64,000 nucleotides of DNA from Ensifer sp. MPMI2T (GTDB taxonomy: Bacteria; Pseudomonadota; Alphaproteobacteria; Rhizobiales; Rhizobiaceae), in contig NZ_SRXN01000003.1 of assembly GCF_004827385.1 (NCBI RefSeq), positions 186,001 through 250,000 of the forward strand, written 5' to 3'. The position numbers were made by a program, and so were the translations under genes. This document shows positions 25,121 through 33,035 of this stretch, one piece after another; position 1 is the first letter of the stretch; the number at the start of each line of letters is the position of its first letter. The notes under the pieces were generated by a model. That model was not told the DNA's origin and searched no databases. It saw only the letters and a program-made list of their open reading frames with translations.

Positions 25121-26029
25121 TCAGAGCTCCTTGCGAATATCGACGACCCGGAGGATCGCGGCGACCATCAAAAGCACGACGATCAGCAGCACGACGGCGT
25201 TGGCGGCTGCCGCTGGATATTGAAGCAGCGACATCTGGTTCTTCATCATCAGCGCTACCGATGCGCTCTGCCCGCCGGACATCACCTGCACGGTGGAAAA
25301 ATCCGCCATCACCAGCGTTACGACGAAGATCGAGCCGATTGCCATGCCCGGCTTTGCGAGCGGCAGAATGACGTTCCAGAGGATCTGTGAGCCGCTCGCG
25401 CCGCAATCGCGCGCGGCCTCGATCAGCGAGCGATCGATGCGCATCAGCGTGTTGAAGATCGGCGTCACCATGAACAGCGTGTTGAGATGCACCATGGCGA
25501 GCACGACGGCGAAATCGGAATAGAGCAGCCATTCGATCGGCTCCGGAATGATGCCGAGTTCGATCAATGTCGAGTTGACGAGGCCGTTGCGGCCGAGAAC
25601 CGGGATCCAGGAGATCATCCGGATGATGTTGGAGGTGAGGAACGGCACGGTGCAGACGAGGAAAAGCACCATCTGCATCGTCGTCGTGTGGATGTGGAAG
25701 GCGAGGAAATAGGCGACCCAAAAGCCGATCACGAGCGTCAGCACCCAGGTGATCGCGGTGAATTTCAGCGTGTTGAGATAGGTCTTCCACGTCACCCACG
25801 AGCCGAGCGTGTCCGTGTAGTTCATCGTCAGGAAATCCGGGTAGAGGCCCGCGAAATCATAGTCCCAAAAACTGACGACGAAGATTGTCAGGATCGGCAG
25901 GATGAAGAAGAAGCCGAGGATCAGGATGAGGGGTATCGCTTGGAGATAAGCGATCAGCCGTTGTGGGGCGGCGAGGGAGCGTGGTGCCTTGCCGGCCTTG
26001 ATCTCTCCTGAGCTTGCGATGGCTGTCAT
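25121..26029 (-). CDS. ABC transporter permease, PotH type
   Basis: 302 residues from the ATG at 26029, preceded by AGAGGA. An in-frame ATG at 26071 would start in the palindromic repeat next door and is rejected. Six or so membrane helices begin with IPLILILGFFFILPILTIFVVSF; the EAA loop is LIEAARDCGASGSQILWNVILPLAKPG. It pairs with the PotI-type permease in one importer. Confidence 0.9.
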   Translation of the reverse strand: MTAIASSGEIKAGKAPRSLAAPQRLIAYLQAIPLILILGFFFILPILTIFVVSFWDYDFAGLYPDFLTMNYTDTLGSWVTWKTYLNTLKFTAITWVLTLVIGFWVAYFLAFHIHTTTMQMVLFLVCTVPFLTSNIIRMISWIPVLGRNGLVNSTLIELGIIPEPIEWLLYSDFAVVLAMVHLNTLFMVTPIFNTLMRIDRSLIEAARDCGASGSQILWNVILPLAKPGMAIGSIFVVTLVMADFSTVQVMSGGQSASVALMMKNQMSLLQYPAAAANAVVLLIVVLLMVAAILRVVDIRKEL

Positions 26030-26061
26030 ACTCGATCCTCTTGCAATCTTGCCTTGGAAAC

Positions 26062-26220
26062 TGCCCCTCATTCGCCTGCCGGCACCTTCTCCCCGCTCGC
26101 GGGGAGAAGGGACTTGCGGCGCTGTCCTCGTCCCACCTCTTCCCCTCGCGAAAGGAAAGTGCGGGAGCCGCGCCCTCGTCCCCTCTCCCCGCGTGCGGGG
26201 AGAGGGCTAGGTGAGGGGCA
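26062..26220. repeat. Mosaic of palindromes (BIME-like) between permease and binding-protein genes
   Basis: The unit is bounded by TGCCCCTCA (26062-26070) and its reverse complement TGAGGGGCA (26212-26220). Inside are a perfect palindrome with 11-bp arms (CCTTCTCCCCG / CGGGGAGAAGG, 26085-26110), a similar one at 26181-26206 (CCCTCTCCCCG arms) and a degenerate one between. In the transcript it would form strong hairpins just after the binding-protein gene, which often raises binding-protein mRNA relative to the permeases. Confidence 0.75.
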
Positions 26221-26267
26221 ATCGCCTCCGATAAGAGGCGATCGCTTAACGTGAGGCCAAATCTTCC

Positions 26268-27566
26268 CTACGCCGCGATGAACTCGTTCCAGCGGCGGAC
26301 CATGTAGCGGTCCTCGTCCATCACGGAGTTCCAGCACGCAACTTTGCCCATGCGCTCCTCGAAGGAGCCGCCATCGCGGACGGCGCCGGCCTTTTCCATG
26401 ACTTTGCCCTCTGGAGAGAGGATGTCGCCCTTGGCCGGCTTGCCCTCGACCCAGAAGCCCCACTCGTCCTCGGACATATGCGCCTTCGCCGTCTCCATCG
26501 CAGCGGAATAGTAGCCCTGCCGGTTGAGATAGGCCCCGACCCAGCCGGAGAGATACCAGTTGATATACTCATAGGCCGCGTCGAGCTGAGCGCCCTGCAA
26601 ATGAGCGGCAAGGCCGAGGCCGCCGCCCCAGGCGCGATAGCCCTCTTTCAGCGGCTGGTATTTGCAGGCGATCCCCTTGGAGCGCACGGCGGCGACCGCC
26701 GGCGACCACATGGACTGGATGACGACCTCCCCTGAGGCCATGAGGTTGACGCTCTCGTCGAAGGACTTCCAGAAGGCGCGGAACTGGCCGTCCTGCTTGG
26801 CCTTGATGAGGAAATCGATCGTCTGGTCGATTTCGTCCGTCGTCATGTTGCCCTTGTCGGCATATTTGACCTTGCCCATGGCCTCCATGATCATGGCGGC
26901 GTCCATGATGCCGATCGACGGGATGTTGAGGATCGCCGTCTTGCCCTTGAAGGCGGGATCCATGATGTCGGCCCAGGTGGTGATTTCGCGGCCGACGAGG
27001 TCCGGGCGGATGCCGAGCGTGTCAGCATTGTAGATGGTCGGGATGAGAGTCATCCACTGCGTCGGCTCTTTGGCGAAGGTCTTGGAGTCCTGCGCTTCGA
27101 CGAAGCCGACGGTGTGCGGAGCGGTGCCCTGGGCGATCACGCTGTCGGGCTTCAGCTTGCCATTGATGAAGAGCGGCACGATCTTGTCGTAATATTTGAT
27201 CTTGGTGACATCCATCGGCTGCATGACGCCAGCCGGGAAGACCTTCTTGGCGATCCAGTATTCGATGTCGGCGATATCGTAGGAGTCCGGCTGGGTGACG
27301 GCGCGCTGTGCGGCGGCGTCAGAGTCGGTCGCCGTCATTTCCAGCGTGATGCCAAGGTCCTGTTTGCACTTCTCGGCGATCGCGTTGATGTTCGAGACGC
27401 CGGTGCCGAACTGGCGAAGCGTGATCGGGTTCTGCGCCCAGATGGTCGGGAAGCCGGTGATGACACCGGAGCCGGTAATGGCGCCGACGGCGGCAGCGCC
27501 CGTCTTGAGCAGCGAGCGCCGGGAGATGCCCTTTTGAGCTTTAGGTGAATTGGTTTCGGTTGTCAT
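26268..27566 (-). CDS. ABC transporter substrate-binding protein, Tat-exported, PotD/F-like
   Basis: 432 residues. The N-terminus has a twin-arginine signal (SRRSLLK followed by AAAVGAITGSGVITGF), so it is exported folded to the periplasm. The rest fits family 1 (PotD/PotF-type) binding proteins, including the late motif GLGLAAHLQGAQLDAAYEYINWYLSG. The ligand cannot be read from the sequence; at over 430 residues it is larger than typical PotD/PotF (about 350-370). Confidence 0.88.
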   Translation of the reverse strand: MTTETNSPKAQKGISRRSLLKTGAAAVGAITGSGVITGFPTIWAQNPITLRQFGTGVSNINAIAEKCKQDLGITLEMTATDSDAAAQRAVTQPDSYDIADIEYWIAKKVFPAGVMQPMDVTKIKYYDKIVPLFINGKLKPDSVIAQGTAPHTVGFVEAQDSKTFAKEPTQWMTLIPTIYNADTLGIRPDLVGREITTWADIMDPAFKGKTAILNIPSIGIMDAAMIMEAMGKVKYADKGNMTTDEIDQTIDFLIKAKQDGQFRAFWKSFDESVNLMASGEVVIQSMWSPAVAAVRSKGIACKYQPLKEGYRAWGGGLGLAAHLQGAQLDAAYEYINWYLSGWVGAYLNRQGYYSAAMETAKAHMSEDEWGFWVEGKPAKGDILSPEGKVMEKAGAVRDGGSFEERMGKVACWNSVMDEDRYMVRRWNEFIAA

Positions 27567-27612
27567 GCGCAGTTCCCCTTTTCTTGGTGGTTGGTGGTTC
27601 GTAGTTGGCGTT

Positions 27613-27660
27613 AAGCGGAGCGCGGGCGAAAACGCTCCGCGCTTTTCCTCATCCCGCTAT
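27613..27660 (+). repeat. Rhizobial hairpin repeat, family B, copy 1
   Basis: The order AGCGGAG-GCGGGCG-AAAACG-CGCGCTTTTCCTCATCCCGCT aligns with 49760-49812. GCGGAGCG (27615-27622) pairs with CGCTCCGC (27633-27640). Its end overlaps the stop codon of the ATPase gene at 27657-27659. Confidence 0.6.
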
Positions 27661-28745
27661 GCTGAAAGACGGCCGAAAGGGATCACGTCCTCCAAGGCCC
27701 AGCTCAAGGACACCGCATCGCCCACGGATACCGGTTTCCTGAAATAGTCCGCGTCGGAGAGGATCACGGTGAAGTCGTCACTGCCGGCGCCGATCACGGT
27801 GATCTTCACGGACGCGCCGCGATATTCGACATTCGAGACGATGCCTTGGAGGCCGAGCGACTTTTCCGGGGCCGGCTCGAGACGCACGCGATCGGTGCGG
27901 ATGCCGATGTCGATCGGCTTACCGACCTCCTGCCCGATGTCGCGTACGGTGAAGCTCTGGCCTTCCGGCACCCCAAGCGTCACGATGCCATCTTCGATCT
28001 TCGTCACGCGGCCCGAGAGCACGTTGTGGTCGCCCATGAAGCGGGCAACGAAGGCCGTCGCCGGCCTTTCGAAAACGGTCCGTGGCTTGGCGGCCTGCTC
28101 GATCCGGCCGTTGTTCATGATGACAATCAGGTCGGCGAGCGCCATCGCCTCTTCCTGGCTGTGCGTCACATGGACGAAGGTGATGCCGAGCGTCTTTTGC
28201 AGCTTCTTCAATTCCGCCCGCATCCGGATCTTCAAGAAAGGGTCGAGCGCGGAAAGCGGCTCATCGAGTAGCAGCGCTTCCGGATCGGTGATGAGCGCCC
28301 GCGCGAGCGCCACGCGCTGCTGCTGGCCGCCCGAAAGCTGCGCCGGGCGGCGCGTCGCATAGGCCTCCATCTGCATCAGCTTGAGCATTTCGAGCGCCTT
28401 CGCCCGGCGCTCGTCCTTATCGACGCCTTTCATCTTCAGGCTGAAGGCGACGTTGTCGACGAGATCGAGATGCGGGAACAGCGCGTAGGACTGGAACATC
28501 ATTGCCGTGCCGCGCTTCGCCGGCGGAAAGTCCGTGACCACCGTGTTGCCGAGGCGAATATCGCCGGACGAAATGCTCTCGTGACCGGCAATCATGCGCA
28601 GCGTCGATGTCTTGCCGCAGCCAGAAGGTCCGAGAAAGCAACAATAGCTGCCGGCGGGAATCTTTAGGCTTATCGAATGGACGGCGGTGGTCGTTCCATA
28701 GATCTTGGAAACGGAGGCAATATCGATCTCTGCCGCTTTTGACAT
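27657..28745 (-). CDS. ABC transporter ATP-binding protein, PotA type
   Basis: 362 residues. Walker A is GPSGCGKTS, the Q-loop region MMFQSYALFPH, the signature LSGGQQQR, Walker B ALLLDEPLSALD and the switch histidine in HVTHSQEEAM. A C-terminal TOBE domain follows (about residues 285-360). It is first in the minus-strand operon ATPase-binding protein-permeases-racemase and lies opposite a GntR regulator with an operator-like palindrome between them. Confidence 0.92.
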   Translation of the reverse strand: MSKAAEIDIASVSKIYGTTTAVHSISLKIPAGSYCCFLGPSGCGKTSTLRMIAGHESISSGDIRLGNTVVTDFPPAKRGTAMMFQSYALFPHLDLVDNVAFSLKMKGVDKDERRAKALEMLKLMQMEAYATRRPAQLSGGQQQRVALARALITDPEALLLDEPLSALDPFLKIRMRAELKKLQKTLGITFVHVTHSQEEAMALADLIVIMNNGRIEQAAKPRTVFERPATAFVARFMGDHNVLSGRVTKIEDGIVTLGVPEGQSFTVRDIGQEVGKPIDIGIRTDRVRLEPAPEKSLGLQGIVSNVEYRGASVKITVIGAGSDDFTVILSDADYFRKPVSVGDAVSLSWALEDVIPFGRLSA

Positions 28746-28902
28746 GGCGTTTTCTCCTTGCGAAAGGGGAGAAGCATCAAGCGTGCCAGTTCGCTAAAAG
28801 CCTGATATTCATGGCCACGTTTTCGGATGCGCTGATCCGCCGCCAGTGTTGACCTGATCGGTTGCACATTTTGTAGGCGGTTGTCGGCAAAGACTGCCTA
28901 AT

Positions 28903-28914
28903 ATTGTATACAAT
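28903..28914. promoter_or_regulatory. Operator-like palindrome for FCD-GntR regulator
   Basis: ATTGTATACAAT is a perfect 12-bp palindrome with the TTGT-N2-ACAA form common for FadR-type GntR proteins. It lies between the divergent ATPase gene and the GntR gene, 85 bp before the latter. Confidence 0.6.
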
Positions 28915-28998
28915 TGAAATTCGAGTTGAGCACAATTAATGATTCACTTCCGGCGCACGCCGCGTTAGAGTGTCAACATTGTTCGGATTCCCAGCCCC

Positions 28999-29709
28999 AT
29001 GACCACAGCCAATCTTGCCCCGGCAGAAAATGCCATCGACACCGGCGCCCAGCATATTCGTGACGTGATCCGCGAGGCGATTGTCGAGCGGCGGTTGGCG
29101 CCCGGAACGAAGCTTTCCGAAAACGACGTCGGCGGCCTTTTCAACGTCAGCCGCACGGTCGTGCGCGCCGCGCTCCAGGCACTTTCCTACGAAGGGCTCG
29201 TCACGGTCGAGAAGAATCGCGGCGCCTTCGTCGCCTATCCCTCGGTGGCCGAGGCGCAGCAGATATTCGCGACGCGCCGGCTTATCGAGCCGGGCCTTTT
29301 GCGCGAGGCGGCCCGTCATCTGGAGAAGCGACATATCAAGGAGTTGCGAGCGCTGCTTGCCGAAGAGGACCGGTTGACCAGCGAGCGTGGCCAGTCGGCG
29401 CGCCGGGCTGAGATCAAGGCCTCCGGCGATGTTCACCTAGCGCTCGCTGCCATCACCGGAAATGCCATTCTCCAGCGCTTCATGGACGAACTCATTGCCC
29501 GTTCCTCGCTGGTGATTGCGCTTTACGGCCAGTCGGTGGTCTCAAGCTGCGGTCATGCCGAGCATCAGCAGATCATCGACGCGTTGGAGAAGGGAGATGT
29601 CGAGGCTGCCTGCACGCTGATGCTCAAGCATATCGATCACATCGAGGCGGATCTCGACCTGCGAACAACGAAGAGGGACAGCAATTTGAAAGACGCCCTG
29701 TTGCTGTAG
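28999..29709 (+). CDS. GntR-family regulator with FCD domain
   Basis: 236 residues. The winged helix (about 15-80) has LAPGTKLSENDVGGLFNVSRTVVRAALQALSYEGLVTVEKNRGAFVAYPS, followed by an all-helical FCD ligand domain with metal-binding type residues (DVHLALAAITGN, HAEHQQIIDALEKGD). Divergence from the Pot-type importer points to that operon as its target, with the imported compound as effector. The ATG lacks a clear Shine-Dalgarno. Confidence 0.9.
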   Translation: MTTANLAPAENAIDTGAQHIRDVIREAIVERRLAPGTKLSENDVGGLFNVSRTVVRAALQALSYEGLVTVEKNRGAFVAYPSVAEAQQIFATRRLIEPGLLREAARHLEKRHIKELRALLAEEDRLTSERGQSARRAEIKASGDVHLALAAITGNAILQRFMDELIARSSLVIALYGQSVVSSCGHAEHQQIIDALEKGDVEAACTLMLKHIDHIEADLDLRTTKRDSNLKDALLL

Positions 29710-29783
29710 CGGGCGGCAGGCGCGCGCCAGCCACTCTCAGATCATCGTCCTGAGCCAACAGATTGCGCTCTCTTCGGGAGAGC

Positions 29784-30819
29784 TTAATCGACCGTGCTGA
29801 AAAGCGCGTCTACCAGGTTGTCCTTTTCTGATGATGTATCCGCTGACTCGCAGAAAATCATGGCTCGCCAAGCGTTGCGTCCATTGACGATGACAGTGAC
29901 CTCGGCGTGCGACCAAGCCTGGTTCGGCGTGGTGCCAGTCGCACGAAGTGCTTGCTGCCCACCGATGGTGGCAGGCTGCCAGCGGACGTTATCTGAATCT
30001 GGGACGATATCACCTCCTGGAGCGTGACAGCGTACCTTTCAACGTCGAAGTCCGAAGGCGGTTGCTCATAGCCGAAAATAACTCCGGTCCTCAGCGCAGC
30101 CGAGTCGAAGTAGAACGCTCGACCGCTGCTTGATCTTGCATCCAACTCCGAGATACCCCAGCTTTCGGCAATTTCAGCCCGTTGGTTGGTTATCGGGTTT
30201 TTCCAGCTTTTTGTCGCTACGGTTGGCGCCGTGCGGTCCGCGGCCCGGAGGTATGTTAGGATTGAAACCAACCCGATGGCGCAGACTGCGCCAATCCACA
30301 CGCGATTTGCAGACGGCGTTCCTTCGACCAAGCAGTAGCCATCATCATAGCTCGCAGCTTTCCCGCCGGCGACCCGCGTGTATTGGTAGATCGGGGTGAA
30401 TAGAGCGACGAAGGGAATCCCCAATCCGAGCCCGAAGACCCATACCTTCACTCTCGGATCAGGAAGAATATCAGCCTGCTGCCCGTTACCACCGGCTTTA
30501 CGCGGATGCCGAGGATCGCCTTGCCTGGAGTGGTGCCAATCGCAGTCATGAGCAATGCCACGACAACACCCACGAGCGGCAGCAGCGCGAAGCCGATGAT
30601 TTTAGGGTCGGTCGCGACCAAGAGCAGGGCTGGTGAATAGAGAAAAGTGCCGACGCCGATGATGGCGGCGAGGATCAGGCCTAGTAGCCACAGATCAATT
30701 AGCCTGGCCCAGAAACGAGGCCACGGCGCTGCCGGTTGAGACCCTTGCTCCAACCGAATATCAGCAGGTGGTGGCGCAGGCGCCGCTTGAGTTGAGGATG
30801 AGTCCACACCCAATACCAT
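29784..30819 (-). pseudogene. RDD-family membrane protein gene with two apparent frameshifts
   Basis: The first frame (ATG 30819, GGGGA upstream) codes for RDD signatures RFWARLIDLWLLG and GTTPGKAILGIRV and stops after FFLIRE at 30448. The third RDD helix, VKVWVFGLGLGIPFVALFTPIYQYTRV, continues in another frame from a GTG overlapping that stop (GTGA). Near 30010-30030 the sense passes to a third frame, which ends NAWRAMIFCESADTSSEKDNLVDALFSTVD at 29784; the second frame instead runs on to 29858 with an Arg/Ser-rich tail. A single ancestral protein of about 345 residues best explains this. True decay, sequencing error or translational coupling at the first junction are the alternatives. Confidence 0.65.
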
Positions 30820-30945
30820 TTTGATTCCCCGATAGATCCCCCTCCGACTAGTAATGTCGGCCGGCACCGATTTCAAATTGCAATCTTGCGTTTCACCATG
30901 AAAAGTTGCTCAGGGCCTTCTCCGACCGGCGGTATCGGCGGATGC

Positions 30946-30995
30946 GCGATACAAATGCGCGATACATATGGGGCGATAGATATGGGCGATACTGG
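30946..30995 (+). repeat. Tandem GCGATACATATG repeats upstream of deoR-type gene
   Basis: Four direct copies with 13-14 bp period: GCGATACAAATG (30946), GCGATACATATG (30959), GCGATAGATATG (30973) and a partial GCGATACTGG (30986). They lie between the divergent RDD gene and the DeoR-type regulator, about 145 bp from the latter's start. Their number and spacing suggest a multimeric operator. Confidence 0.6.
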
Positions 30996-31137
30996 CATCC
31001 GTCGCCTAACAGTTCGGGACTATCGTCGTGGCCGCTACCATTGGCGAGGCATCTCTTGTCGCCGGGGCTTAGTTTGTGATATTCCTCACAAGATTGCTCG
31101 TGCGCCATGTAGCGCAAGCCTTCGCCCTGGAAGGACA

Positions 31138-31863
31138 ATGGCCAACCGCAAGTCGACACGTATCACGACCTTGACCGACGCACTTTCGGCGCGCCGTGTG
31201 CTGCATCTGAAGGAGGCCGCCGCGCTGCTTGGCGTGTCGGAGATGACAGTGCGCCGCGACGTTGCCGACAATCCCGGACTTTTCGGCTATCTCGGGGGGC
31301 ACATCGTTCCGGCGGCCGATATCGAGAGCGACGTGCCCTACGAACTTGCGCGCGCGGCCGACAGCCACGCGGTCGCCAAGCGCGAGGCCTGCGTCCATGC
31401 CGCACGATATATTCGTCCCGATGAGACGATCTTCATCGACTGCGGCACGACGCTTGAATATTTGGTCGATCTGATTCCGGAAAATTATTCAATAACGGCA
31501 GTCTGTTATTCCTTGAACGTGGCGGACCGCCTGACCCGCAAACCCAATGTGCGAATCGTCATGCTGGGTGGCGTCTATCATCCGTCGTCGGCATCCTTTG
31601 CCGGCGATTCCGGCCTGGAGACTCTGGACAGGATCGGCATCAACGTCGCGTTTCTCTCGGCCGCCGGAATCGACCAGCAGCGGGGTGCAACCTGCGTTCA
31701 TTTCCATGAGGTGCCGATCAAGCAGAAGGTGATTGCGCTCGCCCGGGAAAATTACCTCGTCGTCGATCGCAGCAAGATCGGCAAGTTGAAGCCCGCCTTC
31801 TTCGCGCCCACTGGCGCATTTCGGGCGGTCATCACGGAAGACGGCGAGACGGCAGTCGCATAG
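31138..31863 (+). CDS. DeoR-family transcriptional regulator
   Basis: 241 residues from the ATG at 31138, which has AAGGA in front; the frame is open upstream but that part has no homology. The helix-turn-helix is LHLKEAAALLGVSEMTVRRDVADNPGLFGYLGGHIV, then the DeoR sensor domain with FIDCGTTLEYLVDLIPE, VMLGGVYHPSSASFAG and AAGIDQQRGAT, which binds phosphorylated sugars. It precedes deoC-aldehyde dehydrogenase-FucU by 150 bp on the same strand and probably represses them. Confidence 0.9.
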   Translation: MANRKSTRITTLTDALSARRVLHLKEAAALLGVSEMTVRRDVADNPGLFGYLGGHIVPAADIESDVPYELARAADSHAVAKREACVHAARYIRPDETIFIDCGTTLEYLVDLIPENYSITAVCYSLNVADRLTRKPNVRIVMLGGVYHPSSASFAGDSGLETLDRIGINVAFLSAAGIDQQRGATCVHFHEVPIKQKVIALARENYLVVDRSKIGKLKPAFFAPTGAFRAVITEDGETAVA

Positions 31864-31889
31864 GGCGTTTCGCGGATGCGGCTCTTTGC

Positions 31890-31953
31890 TTGACAGACGG
31901 CGCGCTTGTTGTAATTCTAACATAGATAGAAAGAAAGATAACAAGATCGCCAA
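31890..31953 (+). promoter_or_regulatory. Probable promoter/operator before deoC
   Basis: TTGACA (31890-31895) with TAATTC 16 nt later resembles a housekeeping promoter. Around and beyond it, CTTGTT and AACAAG (31905-31943 region) form an inverted pair and AGATAGAAAGAAAGATA is a repetitive tract, either of which could be the DeoR-type protein's site. Confidence 0.45.
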
Positions 31954-32016
31954 GGCGAACAAAAGCTGCGAAGATGCGCCCCCGACGGCGACATCGGCGA
32001 TACGAGGAGTAGTCGT

Positions 32017-33030
32017 TTGGAAGACCTTGCTGTGAAGAGCACGGCGGCGGCATTGGCCGAGACCGCCGGCGCAGGTCACAATTGGCCGCGCAACGATGGC
32101 ATCGAGCTCGACCTTTCCTGGGTGGTCGACCAGCGCGTCAACCTATCTGCGGCCGAGCGGCGCGTTGCGACGCTGCCGGGGCGGCGTACGGTCAAGAAGG
32201 ACGCCCAGGCCGCCTGGCTGCTCAGGGCCGTGACCTGTATCGATCTCACCACGCTCAATGGCGACGACACGACCGAGCGTGTCAAACGGCTATGCGCGAA
32301 GGCGCGCCAGCCGGTGCGCCAGGACATTCTCGAGGCGCTCGGCATGGGCGATCGCGGCATCACGACCGGCGCCGTCTGCGTCTACCACCGCTTCGTTTCG
32401 ACGGCGGTAGAGGCGCTCAAGGGTTCCGGCATCCCGGTTGCCGCCGTCTCCACCGGCTTTCCGGCGGGTCTCGTGCCGCACGACGTCAAGCTGAAGGAAA
32501 TCGAAGCGTCGGTCGCCGACGGCGCGCGCGAGATCGATATCGTCATCACGCGCGAGCATGTACTGACGGGCAATTGGCAGGCGCTCTACGACGAGATGCG
32601 CGATTTCCGTGCGGCCTGCGGCGACGCCCATGTCAAGGCGATCCTGGCGACCGGCGATCTGAAGACGCTACGCAATGTGGCCCGCGCATCGCTCGTCTGC
32701 ATGATGGCCGGTGCCGACTTCATCAAGACCTCGACGGGCAAAGAGGGCGTCAACGCGACGCTGCTCGTAACGCTCGTCATGCTGAGAATGATCCGAGCCT
32801 ATCAGGAGCGCACCGGGCTCAAGGTCGGCTACAAGCCCGCCGGCGGCATCTCGGCGGCGAAAGACGTGCTGAACTACCAGTTCCTCATGAAGGACGAACT
32901 TGGCCGTGAATGGTTGGAACCCGATCTCTTCCGCATCGGAGCATCGAGCCTGCTCGCCGACATCGAACGCCAGCTCGAACATCACGTCAGCGGCGCCTAC
33001 TCGGCCCTCAACAGACACCCGATAGGATAA
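32017..33030 (+). CDS. deoC: Deoxyribose-phosphate aldolase, long form
   Basis: 337 residues starting at TTG (32017), with GAGGAG 7 nt upstream. It cleaves 2-deoxyribose-5-phosphate to glyceraldehyde-3-phosphate and acetaldehyde. Schiff-base Lys237 lies in ADFIKTSTGKEG, and the second lysine in VGYKPAGGI; CVYHRFV and STGFPAG are also typical. It is longer than E. coli DeoC (about 260) and similar to the eukaryote-like long forms. It ends 5 bp before the aldehyde dehydrogenase gene, which could oxidise the acetaldehyde. Confidence 0.93.
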   Translation: MEDLAVKSTAAALAETAGAGHNWPRNDGIELDLSWVVDQRVNLSAAERRVATLPGRRTVKKDAQAAWLLRAVTCIDLTTLNGDDTTERVKRLCAKARQPVRQDILEALGMGDRGITTGAVCVYHRFVSTAVEALKGSGIPVAAVSTGFPAGLVPHDVKLKEIEASVADGAREIDIVITREHVLTGNWQALYDEMRDFRAACGDAHVKAILATGDLKTLRNVARASLVCMMAGADFIKTSTGKEGVNATLLVTLVMLRMIRAYQERTGLKVGYKPAGGISAAKDVLNYQFLMKDELGREWLEPDLFRIGASSLLADIERQLEHHVSGAYSALNRHPIG

Positions 33031-33035
33031 TTCCG

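Noticed and set aside
26030-26071. Upstream ATG as start of the PotH-type permease
   Set aside because: It lies in the edge of the palindromic mosaic; AGAGGA precedes the ATG at 26029.
30946-30995. CRISPR-like array
   Set aside because: Units are 12 bp with 1-2 bp gaps, so there are no spacers, and no cas genes are present.
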